Numbered from the stretch's first letter, positions 17,676 through 26,703 are shown. The stretch is DNA of 59,836 nt from Pseudomonadota bacterium (GCA_039193195.1 JBCCWS010000035.1:1-59836), one strand, 5' to 3'. The notes: a model not told the origin generated them from the letters alone. Made by a program: numbers and translations.

Positions 17676-19160
17676 ATGGCGAAGAAGAAGGCGGTCCCGT
17701 CTAAGCAGGCCTCGGCGAGAGGCAGACCATCTTCTCCAGTCAGCGCGGAGCCGGTGGCCGCTGGGGAGATAAACGCCGAGCTTGACGACGAACCCAAGCG
17801 GTCCCGCAGTTGCTTCGTGATTATGCCTTTCGGATCGAAGATCGTTGAGGGGAAATTTACGCGCAGCGCCCGCAGAAAGGGGGCAAAGGCTGCTCAAAGC
17901 GCTCACTTTTGGAGTCCGCCGGAAGACGAGGTCGTTAGTCGAAAGGAGTTCATGCTCGACTACAACAAGCTGTACAGGAACATCATCAAGAAAGCTGTTG
18001 AGGCGGTAGCAGACTTCCAGATCGAAGTGAAGCGATGCGACGAGATCCCCCGATCAGGTTGGATCCACGAGACGATGATTCGAGAGATCGCGACGGCAGA
18101 CATCGCCATTGTAGATATCACTGGACTCAACCCGAACGTCTTTTTCGAGCTGGGCGTGCGGCACTCGCTAAAGAAGGGGCTCACCATCCTCGTTCAGCTC
18201 GATCAGGCAAATCAGCGTATCCCCTTCAATATTGCAGGGATGTCAGTCGTCAAGTATGCGGCTGATGATGACGCTGCAGCTATAGAGCAGATTCACCAAA
18301 TGCTCAGCGCCAATCTGGCGCGCGAAGATCATGTCGACAGTTTGGTCTTCAAGACCTTGCCAGACCTGAGGGTTGAGCCTTTCCGCCCAAAGCAGGAAAT
18401 GCAGCGAGTGTTTCATTCGTACGCCATGCCGACGGAGGAGGGAACATCAAAGGTGGGGCGCTCGCGTGCGCGCGCATCGGCGCCTGGCAAGCGCACAATT
18501 GGCGTGGTCACTGGTGATATCTCGCACGTTACCGATATCGATGTATGGGTGAGCTCGGAGAACACGGAGATGATGATGGCGCGATACCACGAGCGCGCCA
18601 TCTCAGCGGTAATACGCTATTGGGGGGCCGAGCGTGACGAGTCGGGCCACGTGATTCAGGACCTCATCCAGGAGGAGCTCACGCGAAAGCTTCGCCAGCG
18701 CAACTCGGTGCCGGCAGGTCATGTCGTTGCGACCGGCGCCGGGGCGCTGCAGGAGTCTCACGGCGTGGGGTGGATCTTCCACGCAGCGTCGGTGATCGGG
18801 CAAGTGGGTGGGGGCTATAAGCCGATCGCGGATGTGAACGCGTGCATCGACAACGCGCTACGCCTCGCCGAGTGTGACGAGTCGTTAAAGCTGGATACTG
18901 TCAGCTCGTCGAGAAAGCCACCTACGTCAATACTGTTCCCAATCTTTGGAACAGGCCAAGCGAAGTCATCGCTCGATGATGCGATTTTGGGACTCGTGCG
19001 TACCGTGCGTCGCCACTTCGAAGTGTCTCCGGGCAGCCGAATTCAACAGGTCTACTTCATTAGCCCAACCGTGGAAGGCACGGAGGTGTGTAACCGAGTC
19101 TTCGAGCGACTCGAGTTCAAGCCGATAGGCACAAGCGGCAGTCTACCGAGACTCGGCTGA
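17676..19160 (+). CDS. NDT-like domain fused to a macro domain
   Basis: 494 residues. After a basic, disordered N-terminus, residues 45-195 form a nucleoside-2-deoxyribosyltransferase/TIR-like fold: CFVIMPFG (46-53), then ADIAIVDITGLNPNVFFELG (141-160), whose D147 and E158 sit where the catalytic Asp and nucleophilic Glu of the family lie. Residues 275-450 resemble a macro domain, with the GVVTGDIS strand-loop, ATGAGAL, and a late ILFPIFGTGQAKSS loop. Such domains bind or hydrolyse ADP-ribose derivatives. A strong ribosome binding site (GAGGAGG) precedes the ATG. I infer a nucleotide- or NAD-acting enzyme linked to an ADP-ribose sensor; no characterised protein of this layout is known to me. 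Confidence 0.75.
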   Translation: MAKKKAVPSKQASARGRPSSPVSAEPVAAGEINAELDDEPKRSRSCFVIMPFGSKIVEGKFTRSARRKGAKAAQSAHFWSPPEDEVVSRKEFMLDYNKLYRNIIKKAVEAVADFQIEVKRCDEIPRSGWIHETMIREIATADIAIVDITGLNPNVFFELGVRHSLKKGLTILVQLDQANQRIPFNIAGMSVVKYAADDDAAAIEQIHQMLSANLAREDHVDSLVFKTLPDLRVEPFRPKQEMQRVFHSYAMPTEEGTSKVGRSRARASAPGKRTIGVVTGDISHVTDIDVWVSSENTEMMMARYHERAISAVIRYWGAERDESGHVIQDLIQEELTRKLRQRNSVPAGHVVATGAGALQESHGVGWIFHAASVIGQVGGGYKPIADVNACIDNALRLAECDESLKLDTVSSSRKPPTSILFPIFGTGQAKSSLDDAILGLVRTVRRHFEVSPGSRIQQVYFISPTVEGTEVCNRVFERLEFKPIGTSGSLPRLG

Positions 19161-19198
19161 ACGCAAGGAGATGCTGCAAGAATCTGCGCGTGCCGAGA

Positions 19199-19639
19199 TC
19201 AGCGCTGGGCACTTCCCGGCGGCATTGGCTCGTAGCGTTTGGCGAACTCCTCCGCGCTGTTGTAGTACAGCTCGCCATCCTTATTCTGAAGCACCCAGGC
19301 CCCTACCGGTACCTCCGCTTCCATCTCCACGCGACCATCCACTTCGGTGACGATGCGCGTAGGCTCCTTCACCTGCATGGCGCGCACGGGAGTGACCTTG
19401 ATGTAGTGGTGCGGTGCTTCTGGCAAGGGCTTGTGGGTAGTGAAGAAAACCTGTAGGTCAACGCCGTACTCAGGGCTCTCGGAGACGATCACCACGTGCG
19501 GGCCGTCGAACTCCTGGACTCCCCAGGAAAGCTCGTACCGGCGCGGTTCCCATCGCAAGCGCGCCTCCTTCGGCCTGGCCTTAGCAACGAAGTGCTTGCT
19601 GTTGGAGTCGTCTAGCTGTTGTACGATCTTAACGGACAT
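19199..19639 (-). CDS. Small PGDYG-like domain protein
   Basis: 146 residues, soluble. The C-terminal part EVPVGAWVLQNKDGELYYNS with EEFAKRYEPM resembles PGDYG-type domains (a beta barrel motif with a glycine turn and a final YxP). The rest is beta-rich and unrecognised. It lies 67 bases downstream of the NDT-TPR-SLOG gene on the same strand, probably one operon, and convergent with the NDT-macro gene. The domain name is tentative. Confidence 0.55.
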   Translation of the reverse strand: MSVKIVQQLDDSNSKHFVAKARPKEARLRWEPRRYELSWGVQEFDGPHVVIVSESPEYGVDLQVFFTTHKPLPEAPHHYIKVTPVRAMQVKEPTRIVTEVDGRVEMEAEVPVGAWVLQNKDGELYYNSAEEFAKRYEPMPPGSAQR

Positions 19640-19706
19640 TGGGTGCGGTCCGGAATGGCTCTCGAGAGGTTCAGCCTACCACGTGTCGAACGGCGGTCAG
19701 CGGGCG

Positions 19707-21722
19707 TTACTCGGTGAGGGTCGCGCTGTCGATAATCTGCACCTCCACGTTCCCCGCCTCTCGCGCGAGCTGCACCATCTGCGCGGTGCCGCCCGCTCCC
19801 GCTTCCTGCTTATCCCATAACACCAGCATGCCGGTGCGTGCGGAGCGCGACGCCAATGCCATGCTCATCACCCAACGGTTGCCTCGATCCCACGGGTCAG
19901 TATCCGATTCGGCTAGCCAGCGGGGTAGCCCTGGGCGATCGCTTAGCGCGCGCACTGACCGTGCATCGGACTCGGCGAGGCGGATAAAGCGGGTGCGCCA
20001 CTGATCGAGTTCGCCGAACACTTGCCCTGCGTATGCGTTCGCCGGCATGGGTAGGCACATGGTGCTGCGGATGCCGAGTTCATCACAGATTTCGTGCGCC
20101 AGGATGTCCGCGCCCGGGGCACCGGATGCCAGAACGTGGATTTCGTGGGTGTCCCGAAGGCGCTTGTGAAGCGCGCTGATCTGGGCCTTGAGCAGCTGTC
20201 GCGCCTTACCCTCGGCCTGCGCGGGAAACCTCTGAGCATCTGGCCCCGAGTCTATCGTGTGCCCACCCACTACGAGTAGGTAGCTCTCCCTGTGCGCCGA
20301 CGCATGCGCGGCAGGGGGTGGCGTTTGTGACGCATCGATCGCGGCTATGATCTTGGTGGCGAGCTCTGCCTTGATGCCCAGCCGCATGAACAGATCTAGC
20401 TGGCCTTTAGCAGCTCCCCAGGCGAATGGGTGATCTGGCGGAACCGCGTCCTCGTAGGCCGCGATGACTCGTTGGGTGCGTTCGGCGACCAGGAACTGAA
20501 GGTCTGCCTTGCTGATTTCGGGCCACGGCGCGGGTGTCGTGCCCTGCGCGATGTCCGCGTCGATCGCTTCTGGGACGAGGTGCTCCAGTGTGGTGAGCTC
20601 GCGGGCGAGCTGCTGCTTGTAGCTGTCCGCCTCGTCATCCGTGTCGAAGGCGTTGTACCACTCCTGAGACTCACTCAGTTCGCGCAGCACGCTTCCCATC
20701 TGCAGCGCCGTCAGACCTGGATAGAACGCGTTTAGGTCCCGTAGGTAAGCCTGCCGGTAGCCCTTGTAGGCGTTTATCAGTTCTCGGTTCATCGCCGCCG
20801 CCCGGCTGCTCGCAAGATCCGGCGCTGCCTCCACCCTTTGGCGCCAGCGGGACTTCAGGTTGCGAGCGCGCAGGGCCTCTGCCTCGGCCCGTAGGGACTT
20901 GGCGAGATCGGTCCGCGCCAGCACCCTCTCGATCGCTTGATCAGACTTGATCAGCGTGTCGGACTGATGGTCTTGGCGGAAGAGACGCTCGTAGATGTTG
21001 CCGAGCGCGAGGTTGGCGTCGATGTCGTCGGGATCGTTGGTGACGATTTGCGTGTAGTTGTCGCGTGCGCCATCCCAATCCTCCAGCGCCCACTGCGCTT
21101 CGGCAATCAGCTTCAGTCCCGGCCACTCGAAGCGTCGCCCACGTACTTCATCGGCGAGCAGCGCCAGCCATCCCACCGCCTTGGCCGCCTTGGCTCGTGC
21201 GACCTCCTCCGCGAAGTCTGCGGGGGCACCGGTGACGTGGCTAGGGTCGGCTTCTGCAAGGCCCTCCATCATGGCGAACACCGGGCTGTCCGTTTCCCGG
21301 TCGCTGTTCATCGCGGCGTGCAGCACTCGGGTCAGGCTCTCCACGCTGGCGGCGGGGGATGCAGGGTCGTAGGGTTGGTATCGATCTGTGAGGAGATCGA
21401 AGGGTGTGGCGTCCGCAAAGCCCTCGCCGCGAATCATCACCGTGCGCTTTTTGCGCAGCGCGTGGCGAATCCCGAGCTCATAAAAGACATTGGCGTTGTG
21501 CACCGTGATGTCGGCGATCACCAGGTCCGCTTCAAGGATCAGCTTGAACATGTCCTCACGGATACTCCCGGGTTCGACGATCCGCCCAGTCGTGCCGCCC
21601 TCGAGTCCTGCAGCGTCCAGCGCAGGTTGAATCAGGTCATCGTGAACGACTTCGAAATTGATCGCTTTCCCGTTGTTGTCCTTCTTCACGTTGAAGGGAC
21701 GAATGACGAATGCTCTTGCCAT
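19707..21722 (-). CDS. NDT-like, TPR and SLOG-like three-domain protein
   Basis: 671 residues. Residues 1-130 repeat the NDT/TIR-like fold, with FVIRPF, and EADLVIADITVHNANVFYELG (64-84) carrying the aligned D71 and E82. The middle (about 160-480) is helical, with a TPR-like block (ALEDWDGARDNYTQIVTNDP, then ANLALGNIYERL). The last 180 residues are a Rossmann-like SLOG/LOG-type domain: LLVVGGHTID, ASGAPGADILAHEICDELGI, and a conserved LPMPA. SLOG domains bind nucleotide-derived ligands. This architecture suggests a sensor that couples ligand binding to an NDT-like effector. It is divergent from the patatin gene. Confidence 0.72.
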   Translation of the reverse strand: MARAFVIRPFNVKKDNNGKAINFEVVHDDLIQPALDAAGLEGGTTGRIVEPGSIREDMFKLILEADLVIADITVHNANVFYELGIRHALRKKRTVMIRGEGFADATPFDLLTDRYQPYDPASPAASVESLTRVLHAAMNSDRETDSPVFAMMEGLAEADPSHVTGAPADFAEEVARAKAAKAVGWLALLADEVRGRRFEWPGLKLIAEAQWALEDWDGARDNYTQIVTNDPDDIDANLALGNIYERLFRQDHQSDTLIKSDQAIERVLARTDLAKSLRAEAEALRARNLKSRWRQRVEAAPDLASSRAAAMNRELINAYKGYRQAYLRDLNAFYPGLTALQMGSVLRELSESQEWYNAFDTDDEADSYKQQLARELTTLEHLVPEAIDADIAQGTTPAPWPEISKADLQFLVAERTQRVIAAYEDAVPPDHPFAWGAAKGQLDLFMRLGIKAELATKIIAAIDASQTPPPAAHASAHRESYLLVVGGHTIDSGPDAQRFPAQAEGKARQLLKAQISALHKRLRDTHEIHVLASGAPGADILAHEICDELGIRSTMCLPMPANAYAGQVFGELDQWRTRFIRLAESDARSVRALSDRPGLPRWLAESDTDPWDRGNRWVMSMALASRSARTGMLVLWDKQEAGAGGTAQMVQLAREAGNVEVQIIDSATLTE

Positions 21723-22005
21723 CTGGATTCCTTCGGTGACTTGCGTCTCGCCGCCTGATGGGAGTTACCATGTGAGTGTGGAGTAGCGCGGCGTTATGGC
21801 ACCCGTGCCTGCGCCGCATGCTGCGGCGAAGCAGAGCGCTTTAGCGCCTGTCGATACCGCCTACTTTACTCAAAGCGGCTACGCAGCCGCCCCTGAGATA
21901 AACGGCCGTATGCAGACACTACCTGACGATGGGGCGTGGGCGCATGGAGGGACCGGTCGCCGCGCTGCGTCTCAGCGAGGATGAATAAACACGGAGAGCT
22001 TAATC
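21723..22005. promoter_or_regulatory. Divergent intergenic region with two hairpins
   Basis: Between the divergent NDT-TPR-SLOG and patatin genes. Two perfect hairpins are visible: 21812-21828 (7-bp stem CGCCGCA, loop TGC) and 21875-21890 (6-bp stem GCGGCT, loop ACGC). A palindrome AGCGCT lies between them (about 21835-21840). No promoter could be placed with confidence. The hairpins could be operators, a leader RNA or chance in GC-rich DNA. Confidence 0.45.
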
Positions 22006-23178
22006 ATGGCCGATCTGGATAGGACCTTATGGGGGCCTCTGGCGGAGCGATACTCCAAGCCCGGCCCGCGCAAGATGTTGTCCCTCGATGGAGGGGGGAT
22101 CCGGGGCCTAATGACCGCCAAGGCGTTGGTTAGGCTGGAGAAGCTCCTGGCAGATCGCGTCGCCGAGGGCAGCGAGGGGTTTCGCCTCTGCGACTACTTC
22201 GACTACGTGGGGGGGACTAGCACCGGTGCCATCATGGCGGCCGCCATCGCCCGCGGAATGAGCGCCACCGAGTTGCTCAACTTCTACAGAGACTTCGGTA
22301 AGGAAGCGTTCACTAAGCGCAGCATCTTCTTGCGTTGGCGCTCTCTTTACGCCGACGGCAATTTGCAACGCAAGCTGCAAGAGGTATTCGGCGAGCGTAC
22401 TACGCTCTTTCCGCAGGACCTCAAGACCCTCTTGCTCGTGGTCACGCGCAACGCGACGACGGATTCCGCTTGGCCGATCAGCAGCAATCCAGACGCCAAG
22501 TACAACGATCCGCGCAGCAGTCAGTGCAACCTGAAGTTTCCTCTTTATCAAATCGTCCGAGCTAGCACGGCAGCGCCCGTGTACTTTCCCCCTGAAGTGA
22601 TTCAAGTCGATGAGCGCGGCAAGAGCTTTGTCTTTGTCGATGGGGGTACTACGCCCTACAACAATCCCGCGTTTCTCATGCATCGGATGGCGACCGACCC
22701 TGCCTACAATCTGAACTGGGAGGCGGGGGAGCAGAACCTGCTCGTGGTCTCCTTTGGCACCGGCTCGGCACCGGTACTCGGAGACTCGGCGGAGGAGCCG
22801 GGCACGAACCTCGCGGAGTCCTTGGCGAACACGCTGAAATCGGTGATGGCGCAGACCTTGGTGGAACAGGACATGAACTGCCGCACCATCGGGCGCTGTC
22901 AGTACGGTCGACCGTTGGATCGAGAGGTAAGCGATTTGATGCCGCGGGATGGACAGGGGCGCAAGATACCGCTCACGACAGACTTGGGTCGTCGCTTCCT
23001 CTACCTACGCTATGACGTGGAGTTGACGCGGGAAGGCTTGGACGAGCTGGGGCTGCCCAACGTTGATCCCTCAAAGGTGTCGAAGCTCGACTCCACCGAG
23101 GGTATGCCGGAGTTGGAGCAGATGGGCGAGAAGGTCGGTGAACTCATCGACTTGGAGGACTTCGGTCGCTTCGTATAG
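22006..23178 (+). CDS. Patatin-like phospholipase
   Basis: 390 residues. The oxyanion motif is DGGGIRG (28-34), the nucleophile elbow GTSTG (70-74, serine 72) and the catalytic Asp is D212 in VFVDGGTTPYNNPA. No signal peptide, so it acts inside the cell, as do patatin effectors that degrade membrane phospholipids in CBASS (CapV). No cyclic-nucleotide synthase is next to it here, so if it is an effector its trigger is something else. It is followed by a GDPD-like lipoprotein, an enzyme type that acts on deacylated phospholipids. Confidence 0.88.
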   Translation: MADLDRTLWGPLAERYSKPGPRKMLSLDGGGIRGLMTAKALVRLEKLLADRVAEGSEGFRLCDYFDYVGGTSTGAIMAAAIARGMSATELLNFYRDFGKEAFTKRSIFLRWRSLYADGNLQRKLQEVFGERTTLFPQDLKTLLLVVTRNATTDSAWPISSNPDAKYNDPRSSQCNLKFPLYQIVRASTAAPVYFPPEVIQVDERGKSFVFVDGGTTPYNNPAFLMHRMATDPAYNLNWEAGEQNLLVVSFGTGSAPVLGDSAEEPGTNLAESLANTLKSVMAQTLVEQDMNCRTIGRCQYGRPLDREVSDLMPRDGQGRKIPLTTDLGRRFLYLRYDVELTREGLDELGLPNVDPSKVSKLDSTEGMPELEQMGEKVGELIDLEDFGRFV

Positions 23179-23221
23179 TGCCGCCATCGTCGTAAGTCAC
23201 TGTTCGCGCGGCGCAATCGTG

Positions 23222-23995
23222 ATGGGGGTTCTCGGGTTGCTCAGTGGTTGCTCAGCGCTAAGCCCAGCGCGCTTTCAAAGTGCGGGTCCGAGCACGCCGC
23301 AGAGTGAGCCGCTGTGGATGATCGTGCATCGGGTGAACTCGCCCCTGCGCGCGGCGTCCGTCAGGCGGCTGGCGAGTACACATCATGATCTTCGCCTCGA
23401 GGGGCGTGCGGTGCGGTGGGGCGCCGAGATGGATCTACAGGCGGTCGGCGGTGACGTACTAGTCACGCACGGCCGGTCGGCGCGCCATCCTGTGACCTTG
23501 GGGGACGTCGTGGCAGATCTGCCGCCGAGCGTGCTACTCGTACTCGAGCTAAAGCCGTCCATGTCGTCTGAAGGGGCGATCGCGTCGGTGCTCGAGCAAG
23601 TCGCAGGCTACTCACAGCCCATAGTCTTTGCGTCCTTCGATCATCGTCTCTTGGAGAGCATCTCCTTGGCGCAAGAATCAGCACGGACTGCGCTCATGAC
23701 CTGGCAGCTCGGTCAGGGTGGTAGCAGGATCTTCCGCCTCGGCGAGGCACTGCTGCGACTCACCGGCGTGTGGCCAGCGTTCCCGACTGAGCCCCTATCG
23801 GTATCCACAGCGGCTTATCCGTGGACAAGTGCGACACCCGCGCTCGCCGGCGCACTTCGCGATAGGGGCGTGGATACGCTTTGCGGCACAGTTGACTCGC
23901 CCGAGGCGCTGGCTCACGTCGCCACGATTCCGGCGTTTGGGTTCTTCACCGATCAGCCCGAGCAACTCATTGAGTATCTCCGTCAACATCCCTGA
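23222..23995 (+). CDS. Glycerophosphodiester-phosphodiesterase-like lipoprotein
   Basis: 257 residues from the ATG at 23222 (an adjacent GTG at 23219 is also possible). The N-terminus has a very short hydrophobic stretch ending in the lipobox LLSGC, so it may be an outer- or inner-membrane lipoprotein. The body fits the GDPD TIM barrel: MIVHRVNSP (family HRG), WGAEMDLQAV (ExD) and VTHG, then VLLVLELKP and FASFDHRLLE. The usual third residue of HRG is changed to V and the overall match is loose. It may hydrolyse glycerophosphodiesters. The signal lacks basic residues, so the true start may differ. Confidence 0.6.
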   Translation: MGVLGLLSGCSALSPARFQSAGPSTPQSEPLWMIVHRVNSPLRAASVRRLASTHHDLRLEGRAVRWGAEMDLQAVGGDVLVTHGRSARHPVTLGDVVADLPPSVLLVLELKPSMSSEGAIASVLEQVAGYSQPIVFASFDHRLLESISLAQESARTALMTWQLGQGGSRIFRLGEALLRLTGVWPAFPTEPLSVSTAAYPWTSATPALAGALRDRGVDTLCGTVDSPEALAHVATIPAFGFFTDQPEQLIEYLRQHP

Positions 23996-24038
23996 TCGTG
24001 TGGGCGCATGCCTGAAGTCCTTTACCTGAGTCTGCGAG

Positions 24039-25742
24039 ATGTCTGATTTTCCAATGCCACGCGTGATGATCAGTAGCCCCGTAAAGGGGCTCGAGGGGGT
24101 CCGTGCACGTGCCCATGCCGTATGCGAGGCGCTCGGGCTTCCGATCGTTTCCATGGAGGAGAACAAGGCCGTTGCCCAATCGGCGCTCAAGTACTCCATC
24201 GACCTAGTCGAGTCATCGGATGTGTTTGTCGGGATCGCCGGGACGAGCGCTGGGTCGCGTCCCAGTGCTGATGAACACCATTACTCGCGCATGGAGTATG
24301 AGCGAGCAAAGCTCAGCCAGCTCCCTCGCCTCCTGTTTCTGCTCGAGGCGCCTGAATCGCCCGCCACCTCGGCCGTGGGCGAGGATATGCGCAAGCTACT
24401 GCTCAACGACAAGGACGCGGTCTCCTCCTTCTTTGAGGATGAGGACGAGTTTGAACGGAGCCTGCGCACCAGCTTGGAGGATTTCCTGAAGGTCTGGCGC
24501 GAGAACCGAGGTCTCACCCCCGGCCACGCCGAGCTCACCGTGGAGCGAAGCGTGGTGGAGCAGGGCGAATCGATCAACCTCGAGCTCAAGGCGCCCGACG
24601 TGCTGCGCGAGGCAATGAGTGTCCGCCTGGGGGCCCGAATTATCGAGCTGGACGACAGCGGAGTGGCCAGTATCGAGGTTAGGGACGTGGCGGAGCATAC
24701 GCTCGAGCTGTTGTTTCAGCCTGGGGATGAGGACGAACCGAAGGTGATCCAGCAATCGACCATCACGGTCGTGCAGAAGTGGGGCAGCCTCCCGACTATC
24801 GCCTTGGGTGGCGCCTTCGTAGCGTTCGCTACGTGGCTGCTGCTTGGTTTCAGTCATCCGGTGGTGGTCGATGTGCCGATCGACTATCAGCCGTTGAACT
24901 TCAAGGATGATTGGCTTGGGCATGTTTTGACTTCTGGAGCCCTAGTTTGCGCCCTCGTGCTCGGCGTGGTGTCGGGTCGCGCGCGACGTGAGCTGGGACG
25001 GGTGGCGCAGCACGCCGATCAGGTATGGGGGAGCCTTCGGCTATGGGTAGTCCTAGGGCTGATGGCAGTGCTGGGGCTGGCCGCCTACTTGAATGCGCGC
25101 TTCGTTATCGAGCATGAAGATCGCATTTGGTGGAGCGAGGAGCTGGGTGAGTGGGCGGTCTGGACCATCTCGCTGGTTTTCTTTCTGCTCGCCCTCGGGC
25201 CAATGCTGGCTTTGATCGCCCGTCTCGGGTTGTCGGTAATCGCCGGGATGCGCAGCGCCCAAGCGGTGCTTACCTACGACCCGTGCGACAGCGACGGTCA
25301 CTTCGGCCTCGCGTGGTTGGGGAACACGCTGCTGTCGTTTCTCGCCATCGCGAGCGTGCCCTTGGGTGTCGCTATCGCGATTCAGTTCCACCTGCACGAC
25401 AAGGCGGGCCTCGGCGTGCCCATTGCGGTGATCCTAGGGTTTCTCACGATAGGCGCAGTCGTATACCCGATGGCGCAGGCGTATACCAATCTATCGCAGG
25501 CAAGATTCGGCGCGAAAAGTGCCGAGCAGCGTAGGCTCGAGAAGTTGCGTGCGCAGCCGGAGTCAGCGCTTCTCGAGAGTGAACGCCAGGAGCGGCGAGC
25601 TCAGATCGAACGGATCGAGAGCCGCGTCGAGGCGATCGAGAGGGCGAGCGCAATCGTCGCCGGATGGAAGGGGGCGGTGGCAGTCGCCATTACCGGCTTC
25701 TGCTTACTCTTGCCCTTCGCTCTTTTCGTGTTCGTACTGTGA
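24039..25742 (+). CDS. DUF4062-like membrane protein with coiled coil
   Basis: 567 residues. The first 140 resemble DUF4062, a Rossmann-type domain related to TIR/NDT folds and found in conflict proteins: RVMISSPVKGLEGVRARAH, ESSDVFVGIAGTSAGS, and YSRMEYERAKLSQLPRLLFL. A beta-rich segment follows (about 155-245), then six or seven membrane helices (about 250-480), a charged coiled coil (about 485-540) and a final helix. Layout like this suggests a membrane effector controlled by a soluble sensor domain. The start is 44 bases after the GDPD-like gene, so the patatin, GDPD and this gene could be one operon. Confidence 0.65.
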   Translation: MSDFPMPRVMISSPVKGLEGVRARAHAVCEALGLPIVSMEENKAVAQSALKYSIDLVESSDVFVGIAGTSAGSRPSADEHHYSRMEYERAKLSQLPRLLFLLEAPESPATSAVGEDMRKLLLNDKDAVSSFFEDEDEFERSLRTSLEDFLKVWRENRGLTPGHAELTVERSVVEQGESINLELKAPDVLREAMSVRLGARIIELDDSGVASIEVRDVAEHTLELLFQPGDEDEPKVIQQSTITVVQKWGSLPTIALGGAFVAFATWLLLGFSHPVVVDVPIDYQPLNFKDDWLGHVLTSGALVCALVLGVVSGRARRELGRVAQHADQVWGSLRLWVVLGLMAVLGLAAYLNARFVIEHEDRIWWSEELGEWAVWTISLVFFLLALGPMLALIARLGLSVIAGMRSAQAVLTYDPCDSDGHFGLAWLGNTLLSFLAIASVPLGVAIAIQFHLHDKAGLGVPIAVILGFLTIGAVVYPMAQAYTNLSQARFGAKSAEQRRLEKLRAQPESALLESERQERRAQIERIESRVEAIERASAIVAGWKGAVAVAITGFCLLLPFALFVFVL

Positions 25743-25752
25743 GGCTGCAGGC

Positions 25753-26385
25753 TCAAGCGCAAGGTCCGGCGTTCGGTGCGTGCGCGTGCACGCTGCCCAA
25801 GGTCAGTCGGAACGGGCCGTCGCGCTTGTCGTAGATCATCAGGCCCATGCCACGGATTCGCGAGGTGTCAAGGGCAGGTCCGCGCAAGCGAGCGCCTCGA
25901 AACTGCGGCACGAACGCGGTGAAGGGGATATGCACCGTGGTCCATTCCTCATCGGCAGTGTCGAAGTCGGCCCAGTAGCCGACGGGTTGGCCGTAGACCC
26001 GTGCATCGGTGCTCAGTCGCCACGTATAGCGGCGCCCATCCCCCCGCACGCGCAAGCAGATGCCATCGTAAGCGGACAAATCGAGGGTCAGGGCGGCAGT
26101 GCGGATGGAGCTGAAACCCCCGCCGTTCGTGTTGGTGGCGCCAGTGAACAGCAAGGAGCTGGCGCCGGAGGAGAAATCTCCCTTGCTACGTCCGCCCATC
26201 ACGCTGTCATTGACCACATACCAGGCGAGATCAGCGCTATCGGGGCTGAAATCTGTGATCAGGTAGTCGTCGGCCATGGCGTTCCCGTAGGCGAGGAGTG
26301 TAAGCAGTATTGACGCGGACAGCCCCCAAGGTGATCGTGGCGAGGAGGCGCTGCGACCGCGAAGTGATGGGAGGAGATCGCTCAT
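25753..26385 (-). CDS. CIA30-family secreted protein
   Basis: 210 residues from the ATG at 26385, with a signal peptide (hydrophobic core SASILLTLLAYGNAMA). The mature part has YLITDFSPDSADLAWYVVND followed by SVMGGRS, and then DLSAYDGICLRVRGDGRRYTW, which are the beta-sandwich signatures of the complex-I intermediate-associated 30 family, a galactose-binding-like fold. In bacteria these are secreted proteins of unknown function, often near carbohydrate genes. Convergent with the DUF4062 gene across 10 bases. Confidence 0.8.
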   Translation of the reverse strand: MSDLLPSLRGRSASSPRSPWGLSASILLTLLAYGNAMADDYLITDFSPDSADLAWYVVNDSVMGGRSKGDFSSGASSLLFTGATNTNGGGFSSIRTAALTLDLSAYDGICLRVRGDGRRYTWRLSTDARVYGQPVGYWADFDTADEEWTTVHIPFTAFVPQFRGARLRGPALDTSRIRGMGLMIYDKRDGPFRLTLGSVHAHAPNAGPCA

Positions 26386-26703
26386 CGGTCCATTATCGTC
26401 GAGAATGGGGGTGTCCGGTACGGGTCTGTGTCGTGCCGTCGGCCTTGCGGACCGACACGCTGGAGCAGTCGCTTGCGTAGGGCACCGGGGCGATGGCCGC
26501 GACACCCTCCACCCACAGCACTAGCGGGCCTCTCAGCGCCGGGCATGCTCACTCTTCGCCGGCGCGGTGCGTGCGGCCCACGGCGGCGAACACGCGGTCG
26601 GCGAAGATGAGGCTCACGACTGCGTGCTTTGCATGGTTCACTCGCCTACAAGCATCGAGAGGCACCGCAAGCCTTGGCTCAGCCACTTCTCGGCGTGCGG
26701 GTT
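26386..26703. other. Intergenic stretch, no supported gene
   Basis: A short plus-strand frame (26567 onward) contains HDCVLCMVHS, a CxxC motif seen in some small heavy-metal or copper-related proteins, but it is antisense to the DUF4198 gene end and has no clear start. Nothing else is visible. Confidence 0.35.

Noticed and set aside
20937-21758. Plus-strand open frame opposite the NDT-TPR-SLOG gene
   Set aside because: Antisense shadow; composition and lack of a start site argue against it.
22006-25742. CBASS system because of the patatin gene
   Set aside because: No CD-NTase (cyclic nucleotide synthase) or Cap2/Cap3 genes are visible near it, so a CBASS assignment is not supported.
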